From CAVPTL01 sp963794415 (GTDB lineage Bacteria; Actinomycetota; Thermoleophilia; Gaiellales; JAICJC01): DNA of 64,000 bases. Position numbers and translations under genes: made by a program. The notes beneath the pieces were generated by a model. That model was not told where the DNA came from and did not search any database. It worked only from the letters and a program-made list of their open reading frames with translations. The DNA lies in NCBI GenBank assembly GCA_963794415.1, contig CAWCDI010000005.1, positions 186,001-250,000 on the forward strand, in the 5' to 3' direction. Positions 26,865-35,709 of this stretch are shown piece by piece. Numbering within the stretch: position 1 is the stretch's first letter; each line of letters opens with the position of its first letter.

Positions 26865-29800
26865 ATGGCCCGCCGTGCCGCTGCATGCCTTTTGCTGGTC
26901 GCCGCTCTCAGCGGCGTGACGAGCGCTGCCGGCGCGATGTCTCCGGGCGGCCGCGCACCCGTCGCGCAGGTGCGGGCGAGCCCGACCGGCTGCGGCTTCG
27001 CGAAGCCCGGCACCGGCACGTATGCCAGCACGCTCTGCTGGTTTGATCTCTCGAGCTATGACCCGGCGGCAGCGGCGACGCCTCCGGGCGAGCCGATGAC
27101 GGTCACGCTGCCGGGCGGCTACAGGATCACGTTCAACCTCCACACGGCGGGCGACCCGGTCGTCGCGCGCAGCCTCCCCACCTACCCGGCAGCGTTTCTC
27201 GGTAACAACGGCCACTACATGGACGTGCCCGGAAAGCCCGCCCTCAACCAGACGAAGGAGGGCAGCACCACCACCGCCACGCTCGACGACATCCGCGTGA
27301 CCGGCCCCGGCGGAGGGCCCGAGACGGGCTACGCGTTCGTGGGCGCCGACGCCGAGTCAACCGATGCCGGCGAGTCCATCACGTGGACGTCGAACACGCC
27401 GCTCAAGCTGATCTCGCCCATCGGCAACGCCTGTAACTCGGGGACGCGCCTCACCGGCGTCGGCACGACCACCGTGAAGTGCTCCGCCACCGTGAGCAAC
27501 ACCAAGACCGGCACGCCGATGCTCGCCGCGGAGGCGCCCACGTCGTTTGCCCAGCAGATGGTGGGGTCGGGGCTGCAGGGCGTGGCGTTCGGGGTGCTCG
27601 TCTCGAGCGTGCAGCTGAACAAGCAGATGGTGGATCGCATCAACCCGTCCGACGCCGTGGGCATCAGCATCCGCTCGCTCTCGGGCGATCTGCTCGCCTC
27701 CGACAACACCGGCACCGCCGCGAGCGCCACCACCGGGCCGGTCACGGTGCTCACGAGCGACGTCGGCGAGAGCTTCACCTTCGCAGAGCGCGTCACCTCG
27801 GGCCTTCCCTCCAACTACACCGACTCGTGGAAGTGCACCCGAAACGGCGCCTCCGACCCGAGCCTGCCGGCGGGCCCCACCGGATCGTCGGCGACGGTCA
27901 CGCTCGGCATCGGCGAGTTCGTGGACTGCACCATCACCAACACGGGTAAGCCCGTCGGGATATCGCTGAAGAAGCAGGCCGGCATCCCGGTCGACGTGAA
28001 CGGCAACGGCCTCACGGACGCCGGCGACACCATCGCCTACACGTTCACGGTCACCAACACCGGCGTCCTGCCGCTCTCGGGCATCGCGGTGACCGATGCG
28101 ATGGTCGGGCCGGTCACCTGCCCGGTGCCCACGCTCGACACCGGTGAGTCCGAGACGTGCACGGCCGACAGCGTCTATACCGTCACGGCGGCCGACGAGG
28201 CCGCCGGGGCCGTGACGAACACCGCAACCGCGCACGGCATCCCGCCCGGCGCCGCCGGGCCCATCGCCTCACGTCCCTCGTCCACCACCACGCCGACCCA
28301 GACCCCCACCCCGCGGGTCTCGGTCATCAAGACGGGCGACGCTTCCAACGGCAACACCCCGCCGCTCGCCCTCGGCGAGACCATCTCCTACTCCTACCTG
28401 GTGACCAACACCGGCAACGTCACGCTCACCTCGGTGGCGGTGGATGACCCGACGCTCGGCGCCGTCACCTGCCCCACCCCGCCGGCGCCGGGGCTCGGCA
28501 TCGGCCAGGCGATCACGTGCACCGCCGACGCCACCCACACCGTCACCTCCGCCGACATCGCGCGCGGGTTCGTGACCGATACCGCGACGGCCACCGGCGA
28601 GGGCGACACGGGCGGCACCAGCCCGCCGTCGGCGCCCTCGACCGTCGTCATCGAGGCCGAGCCGGCGGCTCCGCGGGTGGCGATCCACAAGCTGGGGCTC
28701 GTGAACCCGCTCTCACACCAGCTGGCCGCACAGCTCGGCGATACCGTGGGCTACGCCTACCTGGTCACCAACATCGGCAACGTCGATCTCACCTCGGTGG
28801 CCGTCTCGGATCCCACAATCGGCGCCGTCACGTGCCCCACGCCGGCGGCGCCCGGGCTCGAGATCGGCAGATCGGTGATCTGCACGGCCGACGCCCCGCA
28901 CACCGTCAGCCAGGCCGACATCGACGCCGGGCGCGTGACCGACACGGCCACTGCCACCGGCGTCGGCACGGCGGGCGGAACCAGCCCGCCGTCTCGGCCT
29001 GCCACGTTCACGATCCCCACGGTGCGCGCGGCCCCGGCGGTCACCATCGTCAAGAGCGGCACAGTGACGCCCAGTGCCCACCAGGGCGGGGTCGTGGTGG
29101 GCGACACCATCGCCTACTCCTACGTGGTCACAAACGCCGGCAACGTCAGCCTCCGGTCGGTCGCAGTCACCGATCCCACCATCGGCGATGTCACCTGCCC
29201 GTCGGTGGCGCCGCGGCTCGCGCCCGGGGCCTCGGTCACGTGCACGGCCAACCGCGAGCACACGGTCACGCAGGACGACGTGGACGCAGGGCAGGTGACC
29301 GACACGGCGATCGCGACCGGCGTGGGAGTCCGCGGCGGGCAGTCGGCGCCGTCGCCACCGTCCACCGTGACGATCCCTGCGACGACCGTGGTCTCGGTGG
29401 GGCTCGAGAAGCTCGCGGCCGTCGATCCGGCCGGTGACGAGGCCGGCGCGAAGCCGGGCGACGTCATCCACTACAGCTTCGTGGTGACCAACACCGGAAA
29501 CGTGAGCCTCACGGTGGTCGCGGTGGACGACCCGAGCCTCGGCCCGGTGACCTGTCCCGTGCTTGCCGCGCCGCTCCCCCCGCTGAACTCGGTGGTCTGC
29601 ACGGCCGACAATCCGCACACCGTCACCACCGCCGACGTCGCCGCCGGGCACGTGACCAACGTCGCCACCGCGACGGGCACCGGCACCACCGGGGGCACGT
29701 CTCCGCCGTCGGATCCGGCCACCGCGAGGGTGCCCACCGTTCCTGCAACGCCGGCCGTCACCATCGCAAAGAGCGGCCGCGTCTCACCCGCAGCCCATCA

Positions 29801-30884
29801 GGAGGGCGCGAAGGTGGGCGACACCATCCACTACAGCTACCTCGTCACCAACATCGGCAACGTGGCCCTGAAGTCGGTGGCGGTGAACGATCCCACCCTC
29901 GGTGCAGTCACGTGCCCGCGGCCGGCTGCCCCGGGGCTCGAGCCCGGCGAGTCGGTGACCTGCACGGCCAACCGCGTGCACACGGTCACGCAGGCCGACG
30001 TGACCGCGGGCAGGGTTGTGGACGTCGCGACGGCGACCGGTGAGGGCGTGAGCGGCGGCACGTCGCCGCGCTCGCGGCCGTCGATCGTCACCACACCGGT
30101 GGTCGCGAGCCTGATCCCCGGCCCGCACGGCGGCGGTGGAGGCGGCGGCTTCCCGTCGGGTGGCATCCAGACCGGGCTGGGGCCCATCTCGAGCGGCGGA
30201 TTTCCGTGGATCATCGCGCTGGCGGTGGCAGCTGCTGTTGCTCTGATCGTCGCCGGCCTCGCGGGCGTTCCGCGGCGGCGCCGGCTGCTCGCCGGCGTGG
30301 TGGTGTGCGCCCTCGCAGGCGGATTCGCGGCTGCATCACCGTTCGATGCGGGCGCGCCGGCCGCGGCAACGGCCGCCGCCGGGCACGCCGCTGATGCGGG
30401 GTCTGCGAGCTCCGGCGCCGGCAGCGCAGCGCCGCTGCTCGACGCCGGCCTGCGGGTGCGCATCCCCGCGATCGGCGTGGACGCAAACGTCGTCAGCCTG
30501 GGCCTCAACCCCGACCGCTCGCTGCAGGTGCCGGCCGATCCGGCCGAGGCAGGCTGGTGGAACGGCGGCACCGCCCCGGGCCGGGTCGGCCCCGCGGTGA
30601 TCGTCGGCCACGTCAACTGGGGTGGCCACGCGGCCGTGTTCGCGCGCCTCTCCGAGCTGCGAAGGGGCCAGATCGTGGTGGTCGGGCACACCGGCGGCGG
30701 CGTCGATCGCTACCGGGTCACCTCGACGGCGATCTACCCCAAGTCGGGCTTCCCGACCCGGCTGGTCTACGGCCGGCTCTCATACCCTGGCCTCCGCCTC
30801 GTCACCTGCGCCGGCTCGTTCGACCCGGCCACGGGTCACTACCGCGACAACCTCATCGTGTTCGCGCGCCTCGTAGGGCGTTGA
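26865..30884 (+). CDS. Giant surface protein with six DUF11-like repeats fused to a class F-type sortase domain
   Basis: This is a 1339-residue protein. The start is ATG 26865, which begins a signal peptide (MARRAAACLLLVAALSG). Residues about 30-360 form an N-terminal adhesin-like region. Residues about 362-1079 hold six repeats of about 115-120 residues (DUF11/DUF7507 type) with VTNTGNVxLxSVAVxDPTxG and TCTANxxHTVTxADxxAG. A Gly-rich stretch and a membrane helix near 1112-1135 followed by RRRR look like a sorting tail. A second hydrophobic segment leads into a sortase domain. Its catalytic set is H1249 (VGHVNWGG), C1315 (LVTCAGS) and R1327 (YRDN), as in class F sortases. Enzyme and adhesin on one chain is unusual. 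No frame change is visible at the join. Confidence 0.85.
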   Translation: MARRAAACLLLVAALSGVTSAAGAMSPGGRAPVAQVRASPTGCGFAKPGTGTYASTLCWFDLSSYDPAAAATPPGEPMTVTLPGGYRITFNLHTAGDPVVARSLPTYPAAFLGNNGHYMDVPGKPALNQTKEGSTTTATLDDIRVTGPGGGPETGYAFVGADAESTDAGESITWTSNTPLKLISPIGNACNSGTRLTGVGTTTVKCSATVSNTKTGTPMLAAEAPTSFAQQMVGSGLQGVAFGVLVSSVQLNKQMVDRINPSDAVGISIRSLSGDLLASDNTGTAASATTGPVTVLTSDVGESFTFAERVTSGLPSNYTDSWKCTRNGASDPSLPAGPTGSSATVTLGIGEFVDCTITNTGKPVGISLKKQAGIPVDVNGNGLTDAGDTIAYTFTVTNTGVLPLSGIAVTDAMVGPVTCPVPTLDTGESETCTADSVYTVTAADEAAGAVTNTATAHGIPPGAAGPIASRPSSTTTPTQTPTPRVSVIKTGDASNGNTPPLALGETISYSYLVTNTGNVTLTSVAVDDPTLGAVTCPTPPAPGLGIGQAITCTADATHTVTSADIARGFVTDTATATGEGDTGGTSPPSAPSTVVIEAEPAAPRVAIHKLGLVNPLSHQLAAQLGDTVGYAYLVTNIGNVDLTSVAVSDPTIGAVTCPTPAAPGLEIGRSVICTADAPHTVSQADIDAGRVTDTATATGVGTAGGTSPPSRPATFTIPTVRAAPAVTIVKSGTVTPSAHQGGVVVGDTIAYSYVVTNAGNVSLRSVAVTDPTIGDVTCPSVAPRLAPGASVTCTANREHTVTQDDVDAGQVTDTAIATGVGVRGGQSAPSPPSTVTIPATTVVSVGLEKLAAVDPAGDEAGAKPGDVIHYSFVVTNTGNVSLTVVAVDDPSLGPVTCPVLAAPLPPLNSVVCTADNPHTVTTADVAAGHVTNVATATGTGTTGGTSPPSDPATARVPTVPATPAVTIAKSGRVSPAAHQEGAKVGDTIHYSYLVTNIGNVALKSVAVNDPTLGAVTCPRPAAPGLEPGESVTCTANRVHTVTQADVTAGRVVDVATATGEGVSGGTSPRSRPSIVTTPVVASLIPGPHGGGGGGGFPSGGIQTGLGPISSGGFPWIIALAVAAAVALIVAGLAGVPRRRRLLAGVVVCALAGGFAAASPFDAGAPAAATAAAGHAADAGSASSGAGSAAPLLDAGLRVRIPAIGVDANVVSLGLNPDRSLQVPADPAEAGWWNGGTAPGRVGPAVIVGHVNWGGHAAVFARLSELRRGQIVVVGHTGGGVDRYRVTSTAIYPKSGFPTRLVYGRLSYPGLRLVTCAGSFDPATGHYRDNLIVFARLVGR

Positions 30885-31227
30885 TCCGCCGCCGATCCTG
30901 CTTGGTCGGCCGGCCCGCGCCGGGAGCACGCGTCTCGCGGGTCTCGGCGGCGAGCTTCCGCGCAGCCGCCGACTCGGCCGTCTCGTCGTAGAGCCCGGCG
31001 GCGATGGCGGCTGAGCCGCGCTTCTCGGCAACTCCGCGCACGCGCACCGTCCACTCGGCCTCGCCGATCGCGACCTCGACGACGTCACCGCTGATCACCT
31101 TCCGCGCAGGCTTCACCCGCTCGCCGTTCACGCGCACGCGACCGCTCGTGACGGCGTCGGTGGCCTTGACGCGGGTCTTGAAGAACCGCGCCGCCCAGAG
31201 CCACTTGTCGATGCGAACGGTGTCCAC
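30853..31227 (-). CDS. S4-domain RNA-binding protein, Hsp15-like
   Basis: This is a 124-residue protein from GTG 31227. RIDKWLWAARFFKTRVKATD and GRVRVNGERVKPARKV form the S4 domain with the Hsp15 lead-in RIDKWLWxxRxxKTR. Hsp15 binds 50S subunits carrying a stalled nascent chain, and that is the expected role here. The C-terminus is basic and ends in RRRINALRGARTR. It overlaps the 3' end of the sortase fusion gene on the opposite strand by 32 bases. Confidence 0.85.
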   Translation of the reverse strand: MDTVRIDKWLWAARFFKTRVKATDAVTSGRVRVNGERVKPARKVISGDVVEVAIGEAEWTVRVRGVAEKRGSAAIAAGLYDETAESAAARKLAAETRETRAPGAGRPTKQDRRRINALRGARTR

Positions 31228-31275
31228 GCGAGAACCGTATCGCTCCCGGAACGCTGGATGGTGGATACTTGCGCG

Positions 31276-32364
31276 ATGGGTGTCTCAGTCAGCATCGAGC
31301 TGCTGCCCGACCCACCGGCCGCCGACATGCTGGAGGCCATCGAGGCCGCCGACGATCTGGGGCTGCACACCGTGTTCCTGGTGGACGAGATCTACCACAG
31401 GGATGCCTGGTCGATCCTCGCCGCGGCGGCGGCCAGAACCCGGCGGATCCGGCTGGCCACGGGCGTCGCCCACATCACGCTCCGCGACCCGCTGCTCGTG
31501 GCCCAGCAGCTCGCGACGCTCGATGAGCTCTCTGGCGGTCGCGCTGCTGCCGCGTTCTCGGTCGGCAACATGGCGATGCTGCAGCAGTTCGGGGTCGATA
31601 TCGGCGAGCTCCACGTCGCGCCCCGGATGCGCGAGGCCCACGCCGCCATGCGCCGGCTCCTGGATACAGGCTCGGTGGATGCAGACGGGCGGTTCTACCA
31701 GTACACCAGGGTGTTCACGGGGGCGCGCCCGGCCGCCGCGCACGTCCCGCTCCTGATCGGCGCGATGGGCGGGCCGCTCACCTTCCGGCTGGCGGGGAGG
31801 CACGCGGACGGCGTCTACGCCGCGTGCTCGTTCTCCCCCGAGGCGCTCGAGTTTCTGGTTGACCAGGTCCGCCAGGGGGCCGAGAAGGCCGGGCGCGACT
31901 GGCAGTCGCTCGAGATCTGCGCCTCGCTCACCTCGGCGGTCTCCGAGGACGGGGATGCAGCCAGGGAGGCCGCCCGGATCAAGGCCGCGTTCTACATCCC
32001 GTCGATGCCGCGCAACCTGATCGAGCGCCACGGCGTGGACTACGCCGACGTGGAGCCCATCAACGCCGCGTTTGCCAGGGGCGACATCGCCGAGGCGCTC
32101 AGGCGAACGTCGCGGGAGCTCGCAGATCGGTTCTGCGTCGCGGGCACTCCCGAGGAGGTGGCCGAGCAGGTGTGCCGCGACGTGCTCCCGAGCGGCGTCA
32201 ACCACGTGGTGTTCGCGCTGACCGACCCCGGGCTGCCGCTCGCGTGGGCGGGCGCCGAGGTGCCGGGGCTCCCGTCACTGCCCGACCAGATCCGGCTGAT
32301 CGCCGAGCGGACGGCGCCGATCGTCAGTCGATCGGATCGCGGACGTACAGCCCGAACACGATGA
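31276..32364 (+). CDS. LLM-class (F420/FMN-dependent) oxidoreductase
   Basis: This is a 362-residue protein from ATG 31276. The luciferase-like TIM barrel is shown by ELLPDPPAADMLEAIEAADD, RLATGVAHITLRDPLLVAQQ, ELSGGRAAAAFSVGN and PLLIGAMGGPLTFRLAGRHA. Members of the actinobacterial subgroup use F420 (methylenetetrahydromethanopterin-reductase-like) or FMN. The sequence does not decide between these. The substrate is unknown. Its 3' end overlaps a possible tiny gene on the minus strand. Confidence 0.8.
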   Translation: MGVSVSIELLPDPPAADMLEAIEAADDLGLHTVFLVDEIYHRDAWSILAAAAARTRRIRLATGVAHITLRDPLLVAQQLATLDELSGGRAAAAFSVGNMAMLQQFGVDIGELHVAPRMREAHAAMRRLLDTGSVDADGRFYQYTRVFTGARPAAAHVPLLIGAMGGPLTFRLAGRHADGVYAACSFSPEALEFLVDQVRQGAEKAGRDWQSLEICASLTSAVSEDGDAAREAARIKAAFYIPSMPRNLIERHGVDYADVEPINAAFARGDIAEALRRTSRELADRFCVAGTPEEVAEQVCRDVLPSGVNHVVFALTDPGLPLAWAGAEVPGLPSLPDQIRLIAERTAPIVSRSDRGRTARTR

Positions 32365-32398
32365 CGGCAACCACGAAATAGATGACGATCCAGATCAC
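32324..32398 (-). CDS. Tiny single-helix membrane peptide (24 residues)
   Basis: From GTG 32396-32398 the frame reads one uninterrupted hydrophobic helix (VIWIVIYFVVAVIVFGLYVR) and ends DPID at a stop at 32324. The pattern of a single helix followed by a positively then negatively charged tail looks like a real small membrane protein rather than random sequence. The start could also lie upstream in frame. It is divergent from the TolB-like gene at 32446. Confidence 0.45.
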   Translation of the reverse strand: MIWIVIYFVVAVIVFGLYVRDPID

Positions 32399-32445
32399 CC
32401 CGATAGGGTAGTCCGGCCGCGACCCGGCCGCGGTACGATGGTGTT

Positions 32446-33396
32446 GTGGGTCGCGCTGTCCTGGCAGTCATCGCGGTGCTCTCGGCGTTCGCAGTCTCCG
32501 CCGGCACGGCAAGCGCGGCGTTTCCCGGCCGAGACGGGCCCATCCTCACCACGCTCGAGCCGCCGAGCATCACGCCGTTCGCAGTCGCCTCGATGCGCCC
32601 CGACGGCACCGGCCTTCGGCTGCTCACGCACGACCCTGCCGGCACTAACTCGCTCCACGGCTCGGCCTCTCCCGGCGGGCGGCTGATCGCCTTCGTGCGA
32701 TCGCCTGCCTCCGGCGTGTCCGACCTCTGGATCATGCGCGCCGACGGATCGCACCAGCGCCAGATCACCCATCTCGGCGGCACCAACGGCGACCCGTCAT
32801 GGTCGCCGAACGGCCGCCTCATCGTGTTCTCGCACGAGACGGCAACGTCGCACAATCAGATCTGGGAGGTGCGCGCCGACGGCACGGATCCGCGCCGAAT
32901 CATCGCCACGGCCGGCCGCGACGACCACAGCCCCGTGTTCTCACCAAGCGGCCGGTGGATTGCGTTTGCCGCCGACAGGGCGCTCAACTCCACCAACATC
33001 ATGCTGGCGCGGGCAGACGGATCGGGCCAGCACCGCATCGCGTTCTCGCTGATCACGCTCTCGCAGGTGAGCTGGTCGCCCAACGGCCGCTGGATCGCCT
33101 ATGCGGGAGGGCCGGCGACCACCTCCAGCATCTTCGCGATCCATCCCGACGGCACCGGGCGGCATCAGCTCTCGCATCCGCCTGCGGCGCTCGGAGGGCT
33201 CGACACCTCACCGAGCTGGAGCCCTCAGGGCGGCCGCATCGCGTTCTCGCGCACCGCCTGCACCGACCCCGCCTGCCTCACGATCACCACCACCATCTTC
33301 GTGATGCACGCCGACGGCACCGACGTGCACTCGCTGGGCCACGCTGCCCAGGGATCGTTCCTCGAGCCGGTCTGGGGGCCTGCGCCGGTCAGCTGA
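32446..33396 (+). CDS. Secreted TolB/PD40-type beta-propeller protein
   Basis: This is a 316-residue protein from GTG 32446. A signal peptide ends in GTASAAFPG. Six blades follow the WD40-like PD40 pattern, for example DGSHQRQITHLGGTNGDPSW then SPNGRLIVFS, and HPDGTGRHQLSHPP with SPSWSPQGGRIAFSR. Proteins of this kind bind other proteins or ligands outside the membrane. No catalytic domain is attached. The gene is convergent with the hydrolase-cyclase gene, and their ends overlap by eight bases. Confidence 0.85.
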   Translation: MGRAVLAVIAVLSAFAVSAGTASAAFPGRDGPILTTLEPPSITPFAVASMRPDGTGLRLLTHDPAGTNSLHGSASPGGRLIAFVRSPASGVSDLWIMRADGSHQRQITHLGGTNGDPSWSPNGRLIVFSHETATSHNQIWEVRADGTDPRRIIATAGRDDHSPVFSPSGRWIAFAADRALNSTNIMLARADGSGQHRIAFSLITLSQVSWSPNGRWIAYAGGPATTSSIFAIHPDGTGRHQLSHPPAALGGLDTSPSWSPQGGRIAFSRTACTDPACLTITTTIFVMHADGTDVHSLGHAAQGSFLEPVWGPAPVS

Positions 33397-34705
33397 CGGC
33401 CGAGAGCCGGCGGGTGCCGATGCCCTTCAGCTCGAACTCGCCGCGATCCTCGAACACGAGGCCCGAGCCCGCCACGAGATCGCGGGTGGTCGAGGAGACG
33501 AGCACCTCGCCGCCTCCGGCTGCGGCCGAGATCCGCGCGCCGACGTGCACGGCGATCCCCCGGGGCTTCTGTCCCTGTGGCCGCTCGACCTCGCCGGTGT
33601 GGATTCCGGAGCGCACATCGAGCCCGATGTCGGCGAGCCCAGCACGGATGGCGACGGCGCAGCGCACGGCGCGGGCAGGCCCGTCGAAGAGCGCGAGAAA
33701 GCCGTCGCCCGCGGTATCGATCTCCTCGCCGCCGAACCGTGCGATCTGGGCCCGCACGATCTCGTGGTGGCGCTCGAGGAGCTCAGCCCACCCCACGTCG
33801 CCAAGCTCCCCGGCGAGCTCGGTGGAGCCCACCAGGTCGGTGAAGAGGATGGTCGCAAGCACGCGGTCGTCGTTGTGCACCGGGCGTGCTCCCGTGAGGA
33901 ACTCCTCGATCGCATCGACCACGTCATCCGGCTCCCAGAACGGGACATGGGTGTCGCCGGGGAGCTCGACGAACCGCGCACCCGGGATGTGCGCGGCCAC
34001 GTAGCGGCCCTCCTCGACCCGGGCGTCCAGGTCGTCGGTGCGATGCAGCACGATCGTCGGCGCCTGCACCGCGCCGAGCACCTCGCGCACGTCGGCCTGC
34101 GAGTTCATCACGACGAGGTCGCGGGCAGATCCCGGGCTCGCCGCGGCCCGCGCACGGGTCATCCACCAGCGCTTGAACCCCTCGTCTGCGCCCGGCGCCA
34201 TGCGGCTGAGGTCGGCGTCAACGCCCCACTCGCGCTCGACGGCCGCGCCGTAGGCGGCGCGCTCTTCGGCGGTCTCGCACCAGGGGTAGTCGGCATCGGG
34301 CCCGGTGCGCCTGGCATAGGTGCCGTAGAGGGCGAGCGCGCGCACGCGGGCGGGGTAGGCGGCGGCAAAGAGGATGGCGAGCGGGCCGCCCTCGGAGTAG
34401 CCGAAGATCGCCGCCTGGCTGCTGCCGACCGCGTCCATCACGGCGCGCACGTCGTCCATGCGAGCGTCGAAGTCGGGCAGGCCCACCGAGCGGTCGGAGA
34501 GGCCGGTGCCGCGCTTGTCGAAGCGGATCACGCGGGCGAACGACCCGAGCCGCTCGATGAGGTGCGCGGAGGACGGCAGATCCCAGTCGGCGTCGAGATG
34601 GGACACGAACCCCGATACGACGACGAGGTCGAACGGGCCCGACCCGGTCACCTGGTAGGCGATGTTGATATCGCCGCTTCGGGCGTAGCGAACTTCCGGC
34701 TTCAT
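33389..34705 (-). CDS. Alpha/beta hydrolase fused to a class III adenylate/guanylate cyclase domain
   Basis: This is a 438-residue protein from ATG 34705. Residues 1-265 are an alpha/beta hydrolase with RFDKRGTGLSD and the nucleophile elbow GYSEGG. The acid Asp lies in LHRTDDLD and the His in GDTHVPFWEP. Residues about 275-435 are a class III cyclase domain: ILFTDLVGSTELAGELGD holds the first metal Asp, DTAGDGFLALFDGP the second, and RSGIHTGEVE follows. Such fusions are a known actinobacterial design in which the hydrolase may sense a ligand and the cyclase makes cNMP. The substrate-specifying residues were not resolved by eye. Confidence 0.88.
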   Translation of the reverse strand: MKPEVRYARSGDINIAYQVTGSGPFDLVVVSGFVSHLDADWDLPSSAHLIERLGSFARVIRFDKRGTGLSDRSVGLPDFDARMDDVRAVMDAVGSSQAAIFGYSEGGPLAILFAAAYPARVRALALYGTYARRTGPDADYPWCETAEERAAYGAAVEREWGVDADLSRMAPGADEGFKRWWMTRARAAASPGSARDLVVMNSQADVREVLGAVQAPTIVLHRTDDLDARVEEGRYVAAHIPGARFVELPGDTHVPFWEPDDVVDAIEEFLTGARPVHNDDRVLATILFTDLVGSTELAGELGDVGWAELLERHHEIVRAQIARFGGEEIDTAGDGFLALFDGPARAVRCAVAIRAGLADIGLDVRSGIHTGEVERPQGQKPRGIAVHVGARISAAAGGGEVLVSSTTRDLVAGSGLVFEDRGEFELKGIGTRRLSAVS

Positions 34706-34726
34706 GGCCGGAATCATCGCATAGGG

Positions 34727-34855
34727 CTACTCGTCGTCTTCGAGCCCTGCGTCGCCTGGCTGGCTCTCACCCTCCAGGCCGGCGTGGCCCTCTCCGGGGT
34801 CTTCGCCCGGCGAGCGGGCCTCATCGGGGTGTGGCGCGGGCTTGGGATCGGTCAT
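34727..34855 (-). CDS. Small acidic, disordered protein
   Basis: ATG 34853-34855 is preceded by a strong site (GAGGAG six bases upstream). The 42-residue product is rich in Pro, Glu, Asp and Gly (MTDPKPAPHPDEARSPGEDP, then EGHAGLEGESQPGDAG). It has no hydrophobic core, so it is probably disordered. The good ribosome site argues for expression. Function is unknown. From 34856 to 35035 I see no other feature. Confidence 0.5.
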   Translation of the reverse strand: MTDPKPAPHPDEARSPGEDPGEGHAGLEGESQPGDAGLEDDE

Positions 34856-35035
34856 CGCTGCTCCTCTGACGTGTGGTAATTCGCCATGCCCGCAGCACCA
34901 CTGGGGCGAAACGTGCGTTGTCACCCATTGGAGTGACATCGGCCCAATTGCGAACCGTGTTGGTTGCGAGTCCGAATGCTCCGTGTCATCCCATGCTCCA
35001 CCAAGTCTGGGTCAACAGCACGGAAGGAGTTGGTC

Positions 35036-35695
35036 GTGACGGAACATCTCAACGTCGAAGTCGTGGACCAGGACGGCGCGATCCGCGAGGCGCTCGACGA
35101 AGCGGTCTCGAGCTCACGCGGACGACTGGCTGCGGCGGGCGGTGACCGGCGGCGGAATGCTGCTGGTCGGCGGAGTCGCCATCAAGGGGCTGCCGCTGCT
35201 CAGCGCGAACGCCGCGCCGTCCAAGTCGGGCGATGTGGCGATCCTGAACTTCGCCCTCACGCTCGAGTACCTCGAGTCGGCGTTCTACACCGAGGCGCTC
35301 AAGAAGGGCGCGCTGTCAGCGGCGAGACCAAGAAGTTCGCGGAGACCGCGGACGCCGACGAGGCCGCCCACGTGGCGTTCCTCAAGAAGGCGCTCGGGTC
35401 AAGCGCGGTGAAGAAGCCCAAGTTCGACTTCATGGGCACCACCGCCGACATGGGCAAGTTCCAGGCGACCGCGGTCGCGCTGGAGGACACCGGCGTCGCC
35501 GCCTACAACGGCCAGGGCCCGAACCTGACCAAGGCAACGCTCGGCGCCGCCGCCATGATCGTCTCGGTCGAGGCCCGCCACGCCGCCTGGATCCGCAACA
35601 TCCTGAAGCAGAACCCGGCCCCGGCCGCGTTCGACGCACCCAAGACGAAGTCCCAGGTGCTGGCCGTCGTCAAATCAACCGGTTTCATCCAGTAA
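35036..35695 (+). CDS. Ferritin-like domain protein with twin-arginine-type leader, copy 1 (two indels)
   Basis: GTG 35036 is six bases after AAGGAG. Joining three reading segments gives a leader with WLRRAVTGGGMLLVGGVAIK. A desiccation-type ferritin-like helical bundle follows: VAILNFALTLEYLESAFYTE, DADEAAHVAFLKKALGS, DTGVAAYNGQG, VEARHAAWIRNILKQ. The Glu and His positions (LEYLE, DEAAH, EARH) fit the four-helix bundle. Frame changes lie near 35112-35125 and 35315-35325. It is followed within 15 bases by a clear paralogue, so it is a tandem duplication. The family is common in stress-tolerant actinobacteria; metal binding is unproven. Confidence 0.75.
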   Translation: MTEHLNVEVVDQDGAIREALDEAVSSSRGRLAAAGGDRRRNAAGRRSRHQGAAAAQRERRAVQVGRCGDPELRPHARVPRVGVLHRGAQEGRAVSGETKKFAETADADEAAHVAFLKKALGSSAVKKPKFDFMGTTADMGKFQATAVALEDTGVAAYNGQGPNLTKATLGAAAMIVSVEARHAAWIRNILKQNPAPAAFDAPKTKSQVLAVVKSTGFIQ

Positions 35696-35709
35696 GGGGC
35701 TGACCAACC

